Source: Tateyamaria omphalii
GTDB taxonomy: Bacteria > Pseudomonadota > Alphaproteobacteria > Rhodobacterales > Rhodobacteraceae
DNA: 64,000 nt
NCBI RefSeq assembly: GCF_019802125.1
Contig: NZ_JAHVHT010000004.1
Span: 1-64,000 of the forward strand
Reading direction: 5' to 3'
Shown: positions 18,517-26,549 of the stretch, piece by piece
How positions within the stretch are numbered: the first letter of the stretch is position 1
Layout: each line of letters starts with the position of its first letter
Program-made: the position numbers and the translations under genes
The notes under the pieces: generated by a model
The model's database searches: none
The model's input: only the letters and a program-made list of their open reading frames with translations
What the model was told of the DNA's origin: nothing

Positions 18517-19218
18517 TTATTCTTCGTTGTAACGATACCCGATGCCGTACAGCGTCTCAATCGCCGAGAATTCGTCGTCGGCACTGCGCATCTTCTTGCG
18601 CAAACGCTTGATATGGCTGTCGATGGTGCGGTCGTCGACATAGACCTGATCGTCATAGGCGACGTCCATCAACTGGTCGCGCGATTTCACGAACCCGGGG
18701 CGTTGCGCCAAGGCTTGCAGCAGCAGGAACTCGGTCACCGTCAGCGAGACGTCCTTGCCCTTCCAGCTGACCGCATGGCGCAGTGGATCCATCCGCAGAT
18801 CGCCCCGCTCCATCACCTTGGTTTCTTCTGTGTCACCGACGACATCGCCCGCGACCGCGTCCTGCCGACGCAGCAGCGCGCGGATGCGCTCTACCAGAAG
18901 GCGCTGAGAGAATGGTTTCTTGACGTAATCGTCCGCGCCCATGCGCAGACCCAGAACCTCGTCAATCTCGTCATCCTTGGATGTCAGGAAGATGACCGGC
19001 ATCGTGGTCTTCTGCCGCAGACGTTGCAGCAGGTCCATGCCATCCATGCGCGGCATCTTGATGTCCAACACCGCCATGTCCGGCAGCCGCTTGTTGAACG
19101 CATCAAGTGCGGCCTGACCGTCGTTATATGTTTCGACCTCGAACCCTTCTGCCTCGAGCGTCATGGAGACGGACGTCAGAATATTCCGGTCGTCATCCAC
19201 CAATGCAATCTTGGACAT
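18517..19218 (-). CDS. chvI: Response regulator ChvI (OmpR/PhoB family)
   Basis: A 233-residue regulator: receiver with IALVDDDRN (acidic pair), phospho-acceptor Asp in [13 protein letters not shown] and Lys in DDYVKKPF, then an OmpR-type winged helix ([46 protein letters not shown]). It is the partner of ChvG. The ATG at 19218 follows AGGAAACAGGCA; upstream in-frame codons look non-coding. It is the first gene of the chvI-chvG-hprK-rapZ-EIIA-HPr run and is divergent from pckA, which in related bacteria is under ChvI influence. Confidence 0.95.
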   Translation of the reverse strand: MSKIALVDDDRNILTSVSMTLEAEGFEVETYNDGQAALDAFNKRLPDMAVLDIKMPRMDGMDLLQRLRQKTTMPVIFLTSKDDEIDEVLGLRMGADDYVKKPFSQRLLVERIRALLRRQDAVAGDVVGDTEETKVMERGDLRMDPLRHAVSWKGKDVSLTVTEFLLLQALAQRPGFVKSRDQLMDVAYDDQVYVDDRTIDSHIKRLRKKMRSADDEFSAIETLYGIGYRYNEE

Positions 19219-19565
19219 TGCCTGTTTCCTTATACTGCTCGTACCATTTGTTTTTTCGGCCATTGTCTCGTTTTTGACCTTTCGAATCAATCCATAAGTG
19301 CGAATCAGCGGGTGAATCCGCCGTCAGATTGGCCAGAAAGTGGTTAGGAATGGCTAAATTGCCGCACATTCCCGCCGAGAGTGCACAGACCTGAAACACT
19401 GTTTGCGCAACCGGTCGCGATGATGGCGCTAACCTTGGCCGGAGCCCTATTCACCTTGTGAATCCGCGTGTTAAGACGCCGGAATACGGCGACGCGATGT
19501 CGCTTACTGGCCTTCGGGCCATCCTCTGACCAACAACGCCGCATGGCGGCTTCAGGAGAGTTCAC
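19219..19565. promoter_or_regulatory. Divergent promoter region between chvI and pckA
   Basis: A 347-base stretch with no gene on either strand. It holds three GAATC-type words near the chvI side (around 19279-19312) and a small palindrome CGCCGGAATACGGCG around 19476-19490 on the pckA side. AGGAGAG just before 19566 is the pckA ribosome site. I cannot assign -35/-10 boxes with confidence. Any ChvI binding site is expected here, by analogy with the conserved gene order. Confidence 0.45.
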
Positions 19566-21164
19566 ATGACATTTGGACGGGTAAACCCGCAGTTCCGCCT
19601 CGAAGATCAAGGGATCAATGGGCTGGGCGATGTCTATTACAACCTGATCGAACCCGCCCTGATCGAGCGCGCGCTCGAACGGAAAGAAGGCACGCTTGGC
19701 AAAGGCGGCGCGTTCCTTGTCACCACCGGCAAGTTCACGGGCCGCTCGCCCAAGGACAAGCATGTGGTCAAAACGGACAGTGTTGCCGACAGCATCTGGT
19801 GGGACAACAACGCCGCCATGTCGCCCGAGGGCTTCGACGCGCTCTACGAAGACATGCTGGAGCATATGAAGGGCCGCGAGTACTTCGTACAGGACCTGAC
19901 TGGCGGTGCAGACCCAAGCTACTCCATCAACGTGCGCATGGTCACGGAATTGGCGTGGCATGGCCTCTTCATCCGCCACATGTTGCGCCGCCCGGATGCC
20001 GAAGACCTTAAGGACTTCATTGCGGACTTCACGGTGATCAACTGCCCGTCGTTCCAGGCAAACCCCGAGCGCCACAACTGCCGCTCTGAAACCGTCATCG
20101 CCATGAACTTCGATCGCAAGATGATCCTGATCGGCGGCACGGAATACGCAGGCGAGAACAAGAAATCCGTCTTCACACTGCTCAACTACCTGCTGCCCGA
20201 ACGCGGCGTGATGCCGATGCACTGCTCGGCCAACCACGCACAGGGCAACCCGGTCGACACGGCCATCTTCTTTGGTCTGTCCGGCACAGGCAAAACGACC
20301 CTGTCCGCCGATCCTGGCCGCGTTCTGATCGGCGACGACGAACATGGCTGGTCCGACCGCGGCACCTTCAACTTCGAAGGGGGCTGCTATGCCAAGACCA
20401 TCAACCTGAGCGCCGAAGCCGAGCCGGAAATCTACGCCACGACCGAGAAATTCGGCACGGTGATCGAAAACATGGTGTTCGATCCCGACACCAAGGACCT
20501 CGACTTCGAAGATGACAGCCTGACGGCAAACATGCGCTGCGCCTACCCGTTGCACTACATCTCGAATGCGTCGTCGTCGGCGCTTGGCGGGCATCCCAAG
20601 AACATCATTATGCTGACCTGCGATGCCTTCGGCGTCCTGCCCCCCATCGCGCGGCTGACGCCAGCGCAGGCGATGTATCACTTCCTGTCGGGCTTCACGT
20701 CCAAGGTAGCGGGAACCGAACGCGGCGTGACTGAGCCCGAGCCCACATTCTCGACCTGCTTCGGCGCGCCTTTCATGCCACGTCGGCCTGAAAACTACGG
20801 CAAGCTGCTGCAGGAAAAGATCGCCAAGCATGGCGCGACCTGTTGGCTGGTGAACACCGGCTGGACCGGAGGGGCGTACGGCACGGGAAGCCGGATGCCG
20901 ATCCGCGCGACACGGGCACTTCTGACCGCGGCCCTCGACGGAACGCTGGCCAAAGGCGAATTCCGCAAGGATCCCAATTTCGGGTTTGACGTACCTGTGT
21001 CGGTACCTGGCGTGGCCGACATCCTGCTCGACCCGCGCCGCACTTGGGACGATGCCGCTGCCTACGATACGCAAGCAGCCAAGCTCGTCGACATGTTCTC
21101 GAACAATTTCGAGCAATACCTGCCCCACATCGATGACGACGTGAAAGCCGCCGCCATCAGCTAA
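19566..21164 (+). CDS. pckA: Phosphoenolpyruvate carboxykinase (ATP)
   Basis: A 532-residue enzyme converting oxaloacetate and ATP to PEP, CO2 and ADP, the first step of gluconeogenesis. It shows [13 protein letters not shown], the kinase-1a P-loop [13 protein letters not shown], the metal-binding kinase-2 motif LIGDDEHGW, and [15 protein letters not shown]. The length is normal for ATP-type PckA. The start ATG has AGGAGAG six bases upstream. Its position next to chvI and the PTS cluster matches the alphaproteobacterial arrangement in which carbon control genes border gluconeogenesis. Confidence 0.98.
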   Translation: MTFGRVNPQFRLEDQGINGLGDVYYNLIEPALIERALERKEGTLGKGGAFLVTTGKFTGRSPKDKHVVKTDSVADSIWWDNNAAMSPEGFDALYEDMLEHMKGREYFVQDLTGGADPSYSINVRMVTELAWHGLFIRHMLRRPDAEDLKDFIADFTVINCPSFQANPERHNCRSETVIAMNFDRKMILIGGTEYAGENKKSVFTLLNYLLPERGVMPMHCSANHAQGNPVDTAIFFGLSGTGKTTLSADPGRVLIGDDEHGWSDRGTFNFEGGCYAKTINLSAEAEPEIYATTEKFGTVIENMVFDPDTKDLDFEDDSLTANMRCAYPLHYISNASSSALGGHPKNIIMLTCDAFGVLPPIARLTPAQAMYHFLSGFTSKVAGTERGVTEPEPTFSTCFGAPFMPRRPENYGKLLQEKIAKHGATCWLVNTGWTGGAYGTGSRMPIRATRALLTAALDGTLAKGEFRKDPNFGFDVPVSVPGVADILLDPRRTWDDAAAYDTQAAKLVDMFSNNFEQYLPHIDDDVKAAAIS

Positions 21165-21181
21165 AGACTTGGCCCGGGGCC

Positions 21182-21898
21182 CTACGCGGCCTCGGGCACA
21201 ACATCCGCCAGCGGTATGTTCAACAGGTATTCCAGATCCTCGCGGCTGTTGTAAGCGAGGAAGGTGTCGATCGGGGCGTCACGCCCCTCTACCACCCATT
21301 TCAGAACGCTCGGCTCAAGGTGCAGGTATCCGATGCGCGCCGCGAACCCCTTGTACGCCACCACGTCCAGGATAAAGCCGTAGATCCAGTCCGGGTCCCA
21401 GCGTTGCATCATCTCCAGCATACCCGTACGCCCCAGTACAGGCGCAAGACCAACGCCACGATACCTGCCCCGTTCCGGCGCGACCCAGAATTCCCCGTGG
21501 TACGCCGCCATTCCATTGATCTTGTGGGTTCCCGGTGTCGCGCGAAACCGCGAGCGGGTCAGATCCACACCTTTCAGGGGTGGCGGAAAGGCGCGGAACT
21601 GCCGCAGCAGATAGCCGCTGAGCGGGCGAGCAGATAGGCGAACACGCTTTGCCGCCTGCGTATGGACCAATTCTCCATCTTCGCTTCGCGCGATCAACCA
21701 GAACGCATTTGCCTTGCCCAGCCCGTATCTTTCTGGATCAAAAGGCGCACCCAACTTCTGCACGAGGCGCTCTTCCTCCACAATGTCCCTGTACGCTTCA
21801 AAGTCGGTTCCAATGGTCAGGGTGATTCCCTGAGACAACAGAATTTTGCGGCTCGTCGCAATGAACGGGGCCGCATGATCGGAAAGCTGCACAGTCAC
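21182..21898 (-). CDS. GNAT/LuxI-like fold protein, paralogue A
   Basis: A 238-residue cytosolic protein of no firm family. It is clearly homologous, end to end, to the next gene (same length; shared FEAYR/FDEYR, HTQA, SRFRA/SRYRA, RYRGVGL/RYRGSGL, LGR, VAYKGF, LHLEP/MHAEP). The RYRGxGL plus downstream helix resembles the acetyl-CoA loop of GNAT enzymes. The segment NAFWLIARSEDGELVHTQA recalls the LuxI/FeeM branch of that fold, where acyl-homoserine lactones or N-acyl amino acids are made. That comparison is inference. A GTG at 21898 is chosen as start because AAAGGAG precedes it at normal spacing. It converges on pckA 17 bases away. Confidence 0.6.
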   Translation of the reverse strand: MTVQLSDHAAPFIATSRKILLSQGITLTIGTDFEAYRDIVEEERLVQKLGAPFDPERYGLGKANAFWLIARSEDGELVHTQAAKRVRLSARPLSGYLLRQFRAFPPPLKGVDLTRSRFRATPGTHKINGMAAYHGEFWVAPERGRYRGVGLAPVLGRTGMLEMMQRWDPDWIYGFILDVVAYKGFAARIGYLHLEPSVLKWVVEGRDAPIDTFLAYNSREDLEYLLNIPLADVVPEAA

Positions 21899-22042
21899 AA
21901 ATGTCACTCCTTTGACGCGTTACGCCAAAGGCATGGAAGATCATTACAACGGCCACGAAACACTCGCTAGATATGGTTAGGTCAGAACAGCGGGTCGCAG
22001 TTGCGGTTTCCGCGACCCGCGCTGGACACGAATTTTGGCGGA

Positions 22043-22759
22043 TCAAGCCGCCAAGGCTTCGACCTCAGAGGGGGGCAGATCAAGAAGGAAGCGGATGTCC
22101 TCATCGCTCATGTATACCATCACGGCCTCCATCGGATCCGGCTTGCCATGCACATACCAGCGAAGCGCCAGCGGTTCGGCGTGCATGAAGCCCATGCGCA
22201 GGCAAAATCCCTTGTAGGCCACCGGTTTAATCATGAAACCCACCACGTAATTTGCATCCAGTTCGCGGAGCGCAGTCAGCAGCGCGTAACGACCCAATAT
22301 ACTTGACAAGCCGGAGCCACGATAACGGCTTTTGTCACCGCCAATCCATGTTTCGCCGGAATAGACCACTCTGCCCTTGATTTTCTTGGCCCCGGGTCCA
22401 GCACGATAACGTGACCGCGCGTAGTCTATGTCCATTTCTGACGGCGAAAATCCGTGAAACCTCGCACGGAAATAATCCGCCACGGAACCTGACGCCGTAG
22501 GCAATACGCGCAGGGCTTGCGTGTGCATGATTTGCCCCGCCTCGTCCCGGCCGATCACCCAAACAGCGTTGCGGTTGTGCAAACGATGCAGGTCCGTACG
22601 GAATGGATCACCTACAGCATGGTCTGGTCTCGCCTCAGCGACATATTCTCGATATTCATCAAAGTCATGTCCCAGGGTCAGCCGTATACCAAATCGGTTG
22701 AAAATGTCCGAGCTCGCGGCCTCGAATTTGTCTGCCGCACCTAAACCGTGAAATGCCAT
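22043..22759 (-). CDS. GNAT/LuxI-like fold protein, paralogue B
   Basis: A 238-residue protein paralogous to the gene 145 bases downstream. Blocks in order: IRLTLGHDFDEYREYV, NAVWVIGRDEAGQIMHTQALRVLP, IDYARSRYRAGPG, KSRYRGSGLSSILGRYALL, FMIKPVAYKGFCLRMGFMHAEP, SDEDIRFLLDLPPSEVEALAA. The stretch VIGRDEAGQIMHTQALRVLPT is arranged like the LuxI core, and RGSGL like a GNAT acyl-CoA loop. The ATG at 22759 has AGGAGGGG directly upstream. The winged-helix gene upstream faces the same way 90 bases off, so the three genes may form one unit. Acyl transfer is a guess; no catalytic residue is proven. Confidence 0.6.
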   Translation of the reverse strand: MAFHGLGAADKFEAASSDIFNRFGIRLTLGHDFDEYREYVAEARPDHAVGDPFRTDLHRLHNRNAVWVIGRDEAGQIMHTQALRVLPTASGSVADYFRARFHGFSPSEMDIDYARSRYRAGPGAKKIKGRVVYSGETWIGGDKSRYRGSGLSSILGRYALLTALRELDANYVVGFMIKPVAYKGFCLRMGFMHAEPLALRWYVHGKPDPMEAVMVYMSDEDIRFLLDLPPSEVEALAA

Positions 22760-22849
22760 GAGCCCCTCCTGCATTCTGCATTCAAGGCTGAAGTTAACCT
22801 ATTTTAAGTTGCGTCGCCGAAATTTGTCGTATTTCGGGAATACGTACTT

Positions 22850-23725
22850 CTACATGAGCATGTCCTCCGGCATCAGACGCAACATGTCGTTGTTAACACC
22901 ATGTATTTCCACATCATACGTACGGCGCACGACGGTGATCATCGCATAACTGTGGTCCGGATATCGGGCACCCAGCAACAACCTCTCGTAGCAAATCGGC
23001 GAAAGCACGCCCTCATCTCCGCGGGGAAACAATGTGTAAACGTGGTCCAAACGCATCGACTGAGTCGCCTCGACCTCTTGGTATGCAGCGCCCACCAAAA
23101 GGCCGAACCCGCTCCCGCCCGGCATCTCGCCTAACGACGCCCCAATGCTGGACCGCGCACGTTTCCAGCCAAACCAACTCACATACGAGCTTAGGTCCCC
23201 CACCTCGGTGAAAAGCCAGCGACCGTTCACTGAGCGCGACACGGTGCAGTAGGGCCGCACATCCTTGAATGCGTCGTCCTCAATATATCCTCCGGCCATT
23301 GACCACGCACGAATGACCGAATGCAAAAGGTCCCCGCTCGACGTGAACGCACGCGCAATGGGGTGCTGCTGCTGATAATGGCACCACCCGCTCGTATCTT
23401 CGTGTCTGAGAAATTGCAGGCCATTGATCTGCCCGGACTGCCCGGTCAACCAGCCAGTGCCGCGCGCCAGGATATCCAATGCCTCGGGCAGAGCATTGCG
23501 CCCAGCGTCGGTCAGCAGATATCGCCTGTTTTCGACCGTGAACAACTTGGCCTGCTTGGCTTCTTCCAGTTGTGAAATATGACGCCGGACCGTCTGACGG
23601 GTGCTGTTCAACTCCGCAACCGCGTGCGACAGATTCAGCGTCTGCGCCAGCGTCGTGAACGAGCGGATCATCTCGAACAGAAGCGGTTGATTGACCTCGG
23701 TCAAATTTGGAGAAGGCGCATTCAC
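22850..23725 (-). CDS. Winged-helix transcriptional regulator with atypical C-terminal domain
   Basis: A protein of about 291 residues. Residues ~18-80 form a LysR-like winged helix (FTTLAQTLNLSHAVAELN, STRQTVRRHISQLEEA, LFTVENRRYLLTDAGR). The remaining ~210 residues do not look like a LysR effector domain; they are Trp/Gly-rich (AWSMAGGYIED, SYVSWFGWKRARS, PGGSGFGLLVG) with no family I recognise. No ATG gives a full N-terminus: a GTG at 23725 has AGG at good spacing, and a TTG at 23731 is the alternative. The region upstream carries strong palindromes, which suggests autoregulation. Likely partner of the two GNAT-like genes. Confidence 0.65.
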   Translation of the reverse strand: MNAPSPNLTEVNQPLLFEMIRSFTTLAQTLNLSHAVAELNSTRQTVRRHISQLEEAKQAKLFTVENRRYLLTDAGRNALPEALDILARGTGWLTGQSGQINGLQFLRHEDTSGWCHYQQQHPIARAFTSSGDLLHSVIRAWSMAGGYIEDDAFKDVRPYCTVSRSVNGRWLFTEVGDLSSYVSWFGWKRARSSIGASLGEMPGGSGFGLLVGAAYQEVEATQSMRLDHVYTLFPRGDEGVLSPICYERLLLGARYPDHSYAMITVVRRTYDVEIHGVNNDMLRLMPEDMLM

Positions 23726-23735
23726 TGACAAGCCT

Positions 23736-23778
23736 GATGTATGATTAACAATACATCTACGTTATACGAATCATACAT
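23736..23778. promoter_or_regulatory. Nested palindromes (ATGTATGATT / AATCATACAT), probable operator
   Basis: ATGTATGATT at 23737-23746 and AATCATACAT at 23769-23778 are a perfect 10-bp inverted repeat, 32 bp start to start, about three helical turns. Between them, ATACATC at 23751-23757 pairs with GATGTAT at 23736-23742. So one AT-rich word occurs three times. The site lies 11 bases upstream of the winged-helix start and about 100 bases before the divergent XRE gene, so a regulator bound here could control both. Confidence 0.6.
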
Positions 23779-23880
23779 TAATGCAACATTTACGTGTAGT
23801 CTGGGGTGTAAATCTACTCAATTGAACCTGTGCGTGTACTGGGCGATCACTTTGGTCAGATCAACCGGAGGTAATCAGTC

Positions 23881-24240
23881 ATGTCGCATCCTGTAGACAT
23901 TCACGTTGGTAAGCGCCTGAAGCAAATCCGTACACTGCGCCGGATGTCGCAAACCGATGTGGCAAAGCGCTTGAATCTGTCTTTTCAACAGATTCAGAAG
24001 TACGAAATCGGCTCTAACCGCATTGCAGCCAGTCGTTTGTTCGAACTGTCGCGAATCCTCGACGTCCCAACTTCATATTTCTTCGAAGGCTTGGCCGAAG
24101 CCGAGGCAACGCCCCGCAACGACCGCGGCCTCGACATCGTGAATGCGTTGGCCACGATCGAAGATGAACGAATCAAGTCGCGCATCGTGACGTTCATCGA
24201 GGATGTGTCCGGCCTCACGGTAGCGCGCAAAGCCTCCTGA
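23881..24240 (+). CDS. XRE-family transcriptional regulator (PraR-like)
   Basis: A 119-residue DNA-binding protein. The Cro/C1 helix-turn-helix is VGKRLKQIRTLRRMSQTDVAKRLNL (short form VGKRLKQIRTLRRMSQ), followed by SFQQIQKYEIGSNRIAASRLFELSRIL and SYFFEGL. This pattern matches the small alphaproteobacterial PraR-like group, known in rhizobia as a repressor of attachment and quorum-sensing genes. The ATG follows GGAGGT. It is divergent from the winged-helix gene and is closed by a strong terminator at 24342. A role in quorum-related control is inferred only from the family and neighbours. Confidence 0.85.
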   Translation: MSHPVDIHVGKRLKQIRTLRRMSQTDVAKRLNLSFQQIQKYEIGSNRIAASRLFELSRILDVPTSYFFEGLAEAEATPRNDRGLDIVNALATIEDERIKSRIVTFIEDVSGLTVARKAS

Positions 24241-24312
24241 CAGGTACGCTCGCCGGTCGCGCCTTCGTCAATATGACGTGGGCCGCGCGTCAAAGTGCAC
24301 CAAGACATGGTT

Positions 24313-24338
24313 GCAGTACGAGTTTGTAGTACGAGTGT
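24313..24338 (+). repeat. Tandem 13-bp direct repeat
   Basis: GCAGTACGAGTTT is followed at once by GTAGTACGAGTGT; 11 of 13 bases match. It sits in the 3' untranslated region of the XRE gene, just before the terminator. No function is known. Confidence 0.5.
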
Positions 24339-24341
24339 CTC

Positions 24342-24370
24342 CGCGCCCAACTTGGGCGCGGTTTTCTTTT
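24342..24370 (+). terminator. Rho-independent terminator after the XRE gene
   Basis: CGCGCCC, loop AACTT, GGGCGCG, then GTTTTCTTTT. The GC-rich 7-bp stem (extendable by A-T pairs into the loop) and T-rich tail fit an intrinsic terminator ending the XRE transcript about 100 bases after its stop. Confidence 0.85.
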
Positions 24371-24520
24371 GTGCAATACTCTGCCTCATCAGATATTTGC
24401 CGCAGCGCAGTATAATGCCACGCAAGAAACGAACAAATAGCCGCACCAAAATGAATATTTGTTGCGCTGCACCTGCGAACTAGATAAGCCGTGACGGAGC
24501 TAGAAATGAGGAGCCAAGCC

Positions 24521-26209
24521 ATGGCACATGACGGACAGGATATGGGGGCGGTCACGCCCATTTTGCTGGATGACCTGCTTGGTCTGACACGTGCGGCACT
24601 CAAACCGGTCGAAGAGATCACGGAACTCGCCCGCACCCGTCTGCGCGATCAACTCAGCGTCGATGGCCGCGTATCGGGCGCTTTGGTGGAAGAGCATCAG
24701 ACAGCCGCGCACGGCCTGGCGTGGCTTGCCACCTACACCGAATCGCTGCGCCAGATGCAGAAATGGGCCGAAGCGCTCGATGCACAATCCAAGTTCGGCG
24801 AAGTCGAAGCACTGATTCACCAGATCGCTTTCGGCGAATACCTCTGGCAGATCTATGGCGGCATTCAGATGAACCAGGGTGAGGTGCTGCGCCTGCAGGA
24901 CCTCGGCCTGTCGCAGGACGACATGCGCGGCATGATGGAACCGGCGGTGATGACGCTCACCCAAGGCGGCAACACCCAAGCCGCCCGCATCCGCCTCGTC
25001 GAACTGATGCAGGAACGCAGCGCAGAGATCACGGTGGGCGCCTCCGGCCTCGACGAAGAGCTGGAAATGATCCGCGAACAGTTCCGCCGCTACGCCATCG
25101 AAAAAGTCGAACCCTTCGCCCACGATTGGCACCTCAAGGATGAACTCATCCCGATGGAGGTGATCGAGGAGCTCGCCGAGATGGGCGTGTTCGGCCTGAC
25201 CATCCCCGAGGAATATGGCGGCTTTGGTCTCTCCAAGGCATCTATGTGCGTCGTCTCCGAAGAGCTGTCGCGCGGCTACATCGGCGTCGGCTCCCTCGGC
25301 ACCCGGTCCGAAATTGCAGCCGAGCTGATCATCGCGGGCGGCACCGAAGAGCAAAAGCAAAAGTGGCTGCCGCAATTGGCCTCCGCCGAAACGCTGCCCA
25401 CAGCCGTGTTCACCGAACCCAACACCGGCTCTGACCTCGGCTCGCTCCGCACCCGCGCAGTCAAGGATGACAACGGCGACTACAAGATCACCGGCAACAA
25501 GACCTGGATCACCCACGCCACGCGCACGCAAGTGATGACACTGCTGGCCCGCACCGACCCGAACACGACGGACTACAAGGGCCTGTCGATGTTCCTGGCC
25601 GAAAAGACGCCGGGCACCGACGAAAACCCCTTCCCCACCGACGGCATGACCGGCGGCGAGATCGAAGTCCTCGGCTATCGCGGCATGAAGGAATACGAGC
25701 TGGGCTTCGACAACTTCCACGTCAAAGGTGAGAACCTGCTCGGCGGCGAAGAAGGCAAAGGCTTCAAGCAATTGATGGAGACCTTTGAATCCGCCCGCAT
25801 CCAGACTGCTGCCCGTGCTATTGGCGTTGCTCAATCGGCCCTCGACATCTCCATGCAGTACGCCCTGGACCGCAAGCAATTCGGCAAGGCGCTGATCAAC
25901 TTCCCCCGCGTGGCCAACAAACTGGCGATGATGGCGGTCGAGATCATGGTGGCCCGACAGCTCACCTACTTCTCGGCCTTCGAGAAGGACGAAGGGCGCC
26001 GCTGCGACGTGGAGGCCGGCATGGCCAAGCTGCTCGGCGCCCGTGTGGCCTGGGCGGCTGCAGACAATGGTTTGCAAATCCATGGCGGCAACGGTTTCGC
26101 GCTGGAGTACAAAATCTCCCGCGTCCTCTGTGACGCCCGTATCCTCAACATCTTCGAAGGTGCCGCCGAGATCCAAGCGCAAGTCATCGCCCGCCGCATC
26201 CTCGGCTGA
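24521..26209 (+). CDS. mcd: Acyl-CoA dehydrogenase, methylsuccinyl-CoA dehydrogenase type
   Basis: A 562-residue flavoenzyme, far longer than ordinary acyl-CoA dehydrogenases (~380). The extra ~150 N-terminal residues include GRVSGALVEEHQTAAHGLAW and QIAFGEYLWQIYGGIQMNQGE, typical of methylsuccinyl-CoA dehydrogenase. That enzyme oxidises methylsuccinyl-CoA to mesaconyl-CoA in the ethylmalonyl-CoA pathway of acetate assimilation. The dehydrogenase core shows FTEPNTGSDLGSLRTRA, GNKTWITHA, ALDRKQFGK and the C-terminal IHGGNGFALEYKISRVLCDARI. Electrons should go to the EtfAB encoded at 10-12 kb. ATG 24521 is chosen because GAGGAG lies 9 bases upstream; a GTG frame begins at 24491. The other pathway genes are not adjacent. 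Confidence 0.85.
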   Translation: MAHDGQDMGAVTPILLDDLLGLTRAALKPVEEITELARTRLRDQLSVDGRVSGALVEEHQTAAHGLAWLATYTESLRQMQKWAEALDAQSKFGEVEALIHQIAFGEYLWQIYGGIQMNQGEVLRLQDLGLSQDDMRGMMEPAVMTLTQGGNTQAARIRLVELMQERSAEITVGASGLDEELEMIREQFRRYAIEKVEPFAHDWHLKDELIPMEVIEELAEMGVFGLTIPEEYGGFGLSKASMCVVSEELSRGYIGVGSLGTRSEIAAELIIAGGTEEQKQKWLPQLASAETLPTAVFTEPNTGSDLGSLRTRAVKDDNGDYKITGNKTWITHATRTQVMTLLARTDPNTTDYKGLSMFLAEKTPGTDENPFPTDGMTGGEIEVLGYRGMKEYELGFDNFHVKGENLLGGEEGKGFKQLMETFESARIQTAARAIGVAQSALDISMQYALDRKQFGKALINFPRVANKLAMMAVEIMVARQLTYFSAFEKDEGRRCDVEAGMAKLLGARVAWAAADNGLQIHGGNGFALEYKISRVLCDARILNIFEGAAEIQAQVIARRILG

Positions 26210-26221
26210 TCCAAAACGGTA

Positions 26222-26290
26222 GGGCGGGGTTTCACCCCGCCACGCCTGCCAAAGATCATCAAAACCATAGGCCGGGCTTCAGCCCGGCCT
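26222..26290 (+). repeat. Pair of REP-like palindromes, the second a possible terminator for mcd
   Basis: GGCGGGGT-TTC-ACCCCGCC (26223-26241) and AGGCCGGGCT-TC-AGCCCGGCCT (26269-26290) are perfect stem-loops spaced 27 bases apart. The second is followed by CTTTGCATTT and could terminate mcd. The first resembles short GTAGGGCGGGG palindromes that I recall as common between Rhodobacteraceae genes. Neither recurs elsewhere in this window as far as I can see. Confidence 0.6.
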
Positions 26291-26367
26291 CTTTGCATTT
26301 GCCCCATGAAAACCCCATTAACCCGCTCTTAACCTTCAGCACCGCACGCACCGTTAACCCGCGCTTT

Positions 26368-26418
26368 GGTGCACAACCGGTGTACGGGGGGTGCACAGGG
26401 GGTGTACTGGTGGTGCAT
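26368..26418 (+). repeat. Five-unit GGTGYAC array with exact 11-bp period (copy 1)
   Basis: The heptamers GGTGCAC, GGTGTAC, GGTGCAC, GGTGTAC and GGTGCAT start at 26368, 26379, 26390, 26401 and 26412, each exactly 11 bp after the last. The four-base spacers vary (AACC, GGGG, AGGG, TGGT). A GTTAACC word lies 9 bases to the left. A second array with the same unit and period is at 61578. The function is unknown; the spacing equals about one helical turn, so a protein could bind all units on one face. Confidence 0.85.
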
Positions 26419-26549
26419 CGCAGTTTTCCCAACAAACACAGGCGTTAACCCGCATATCCGCCCGTCCCACGCAAACCGCGCGTTAACTGTTGCGCGTACG
26501 GTGCCCGTTCCCGCATTGACCTGGACGCAGGCTCCGCCATTCTAACCCA

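Larger units (their letters stand above)
26210..26549. other. Gene-free stretch with palindromes, 11-bp array and GTTAAC words
   Basis: No coding region is convincing on either strand. From left to right it holds two GC-rich palindromes (26223-26290), a run with TTAACC words, the 11-bp-periodic GGTGYAC array (26368-26418), and GTTAAC at 26353, 26444 and 26482. The LysE gene starts at 26550 without an obvious ribosome site. Confidence 0.8.

Noticed and set aside
19344-21128. Long minus-strand frame opposite pckA
   Set aside because: Shadow of pckA. The product is rich in Arg, His and Val without any domain, whereas the plus strand encodes complete PckA motifs.
24500-26182. Long minus-strand frame opposite the methylsuccinyl-CoA dehydrogenase gene
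   Set aside because: Shadow of a GC-rich gene; no ribosome site, no domain, and full overlap with a well-supported enzyme.
26368-26418. Possible CRISPR array
   Set aside because: Units are 7 bp with 4-bp spacers; CRISPR repeats are more than 20 bp with long unique spacers, and no cas gene is near.
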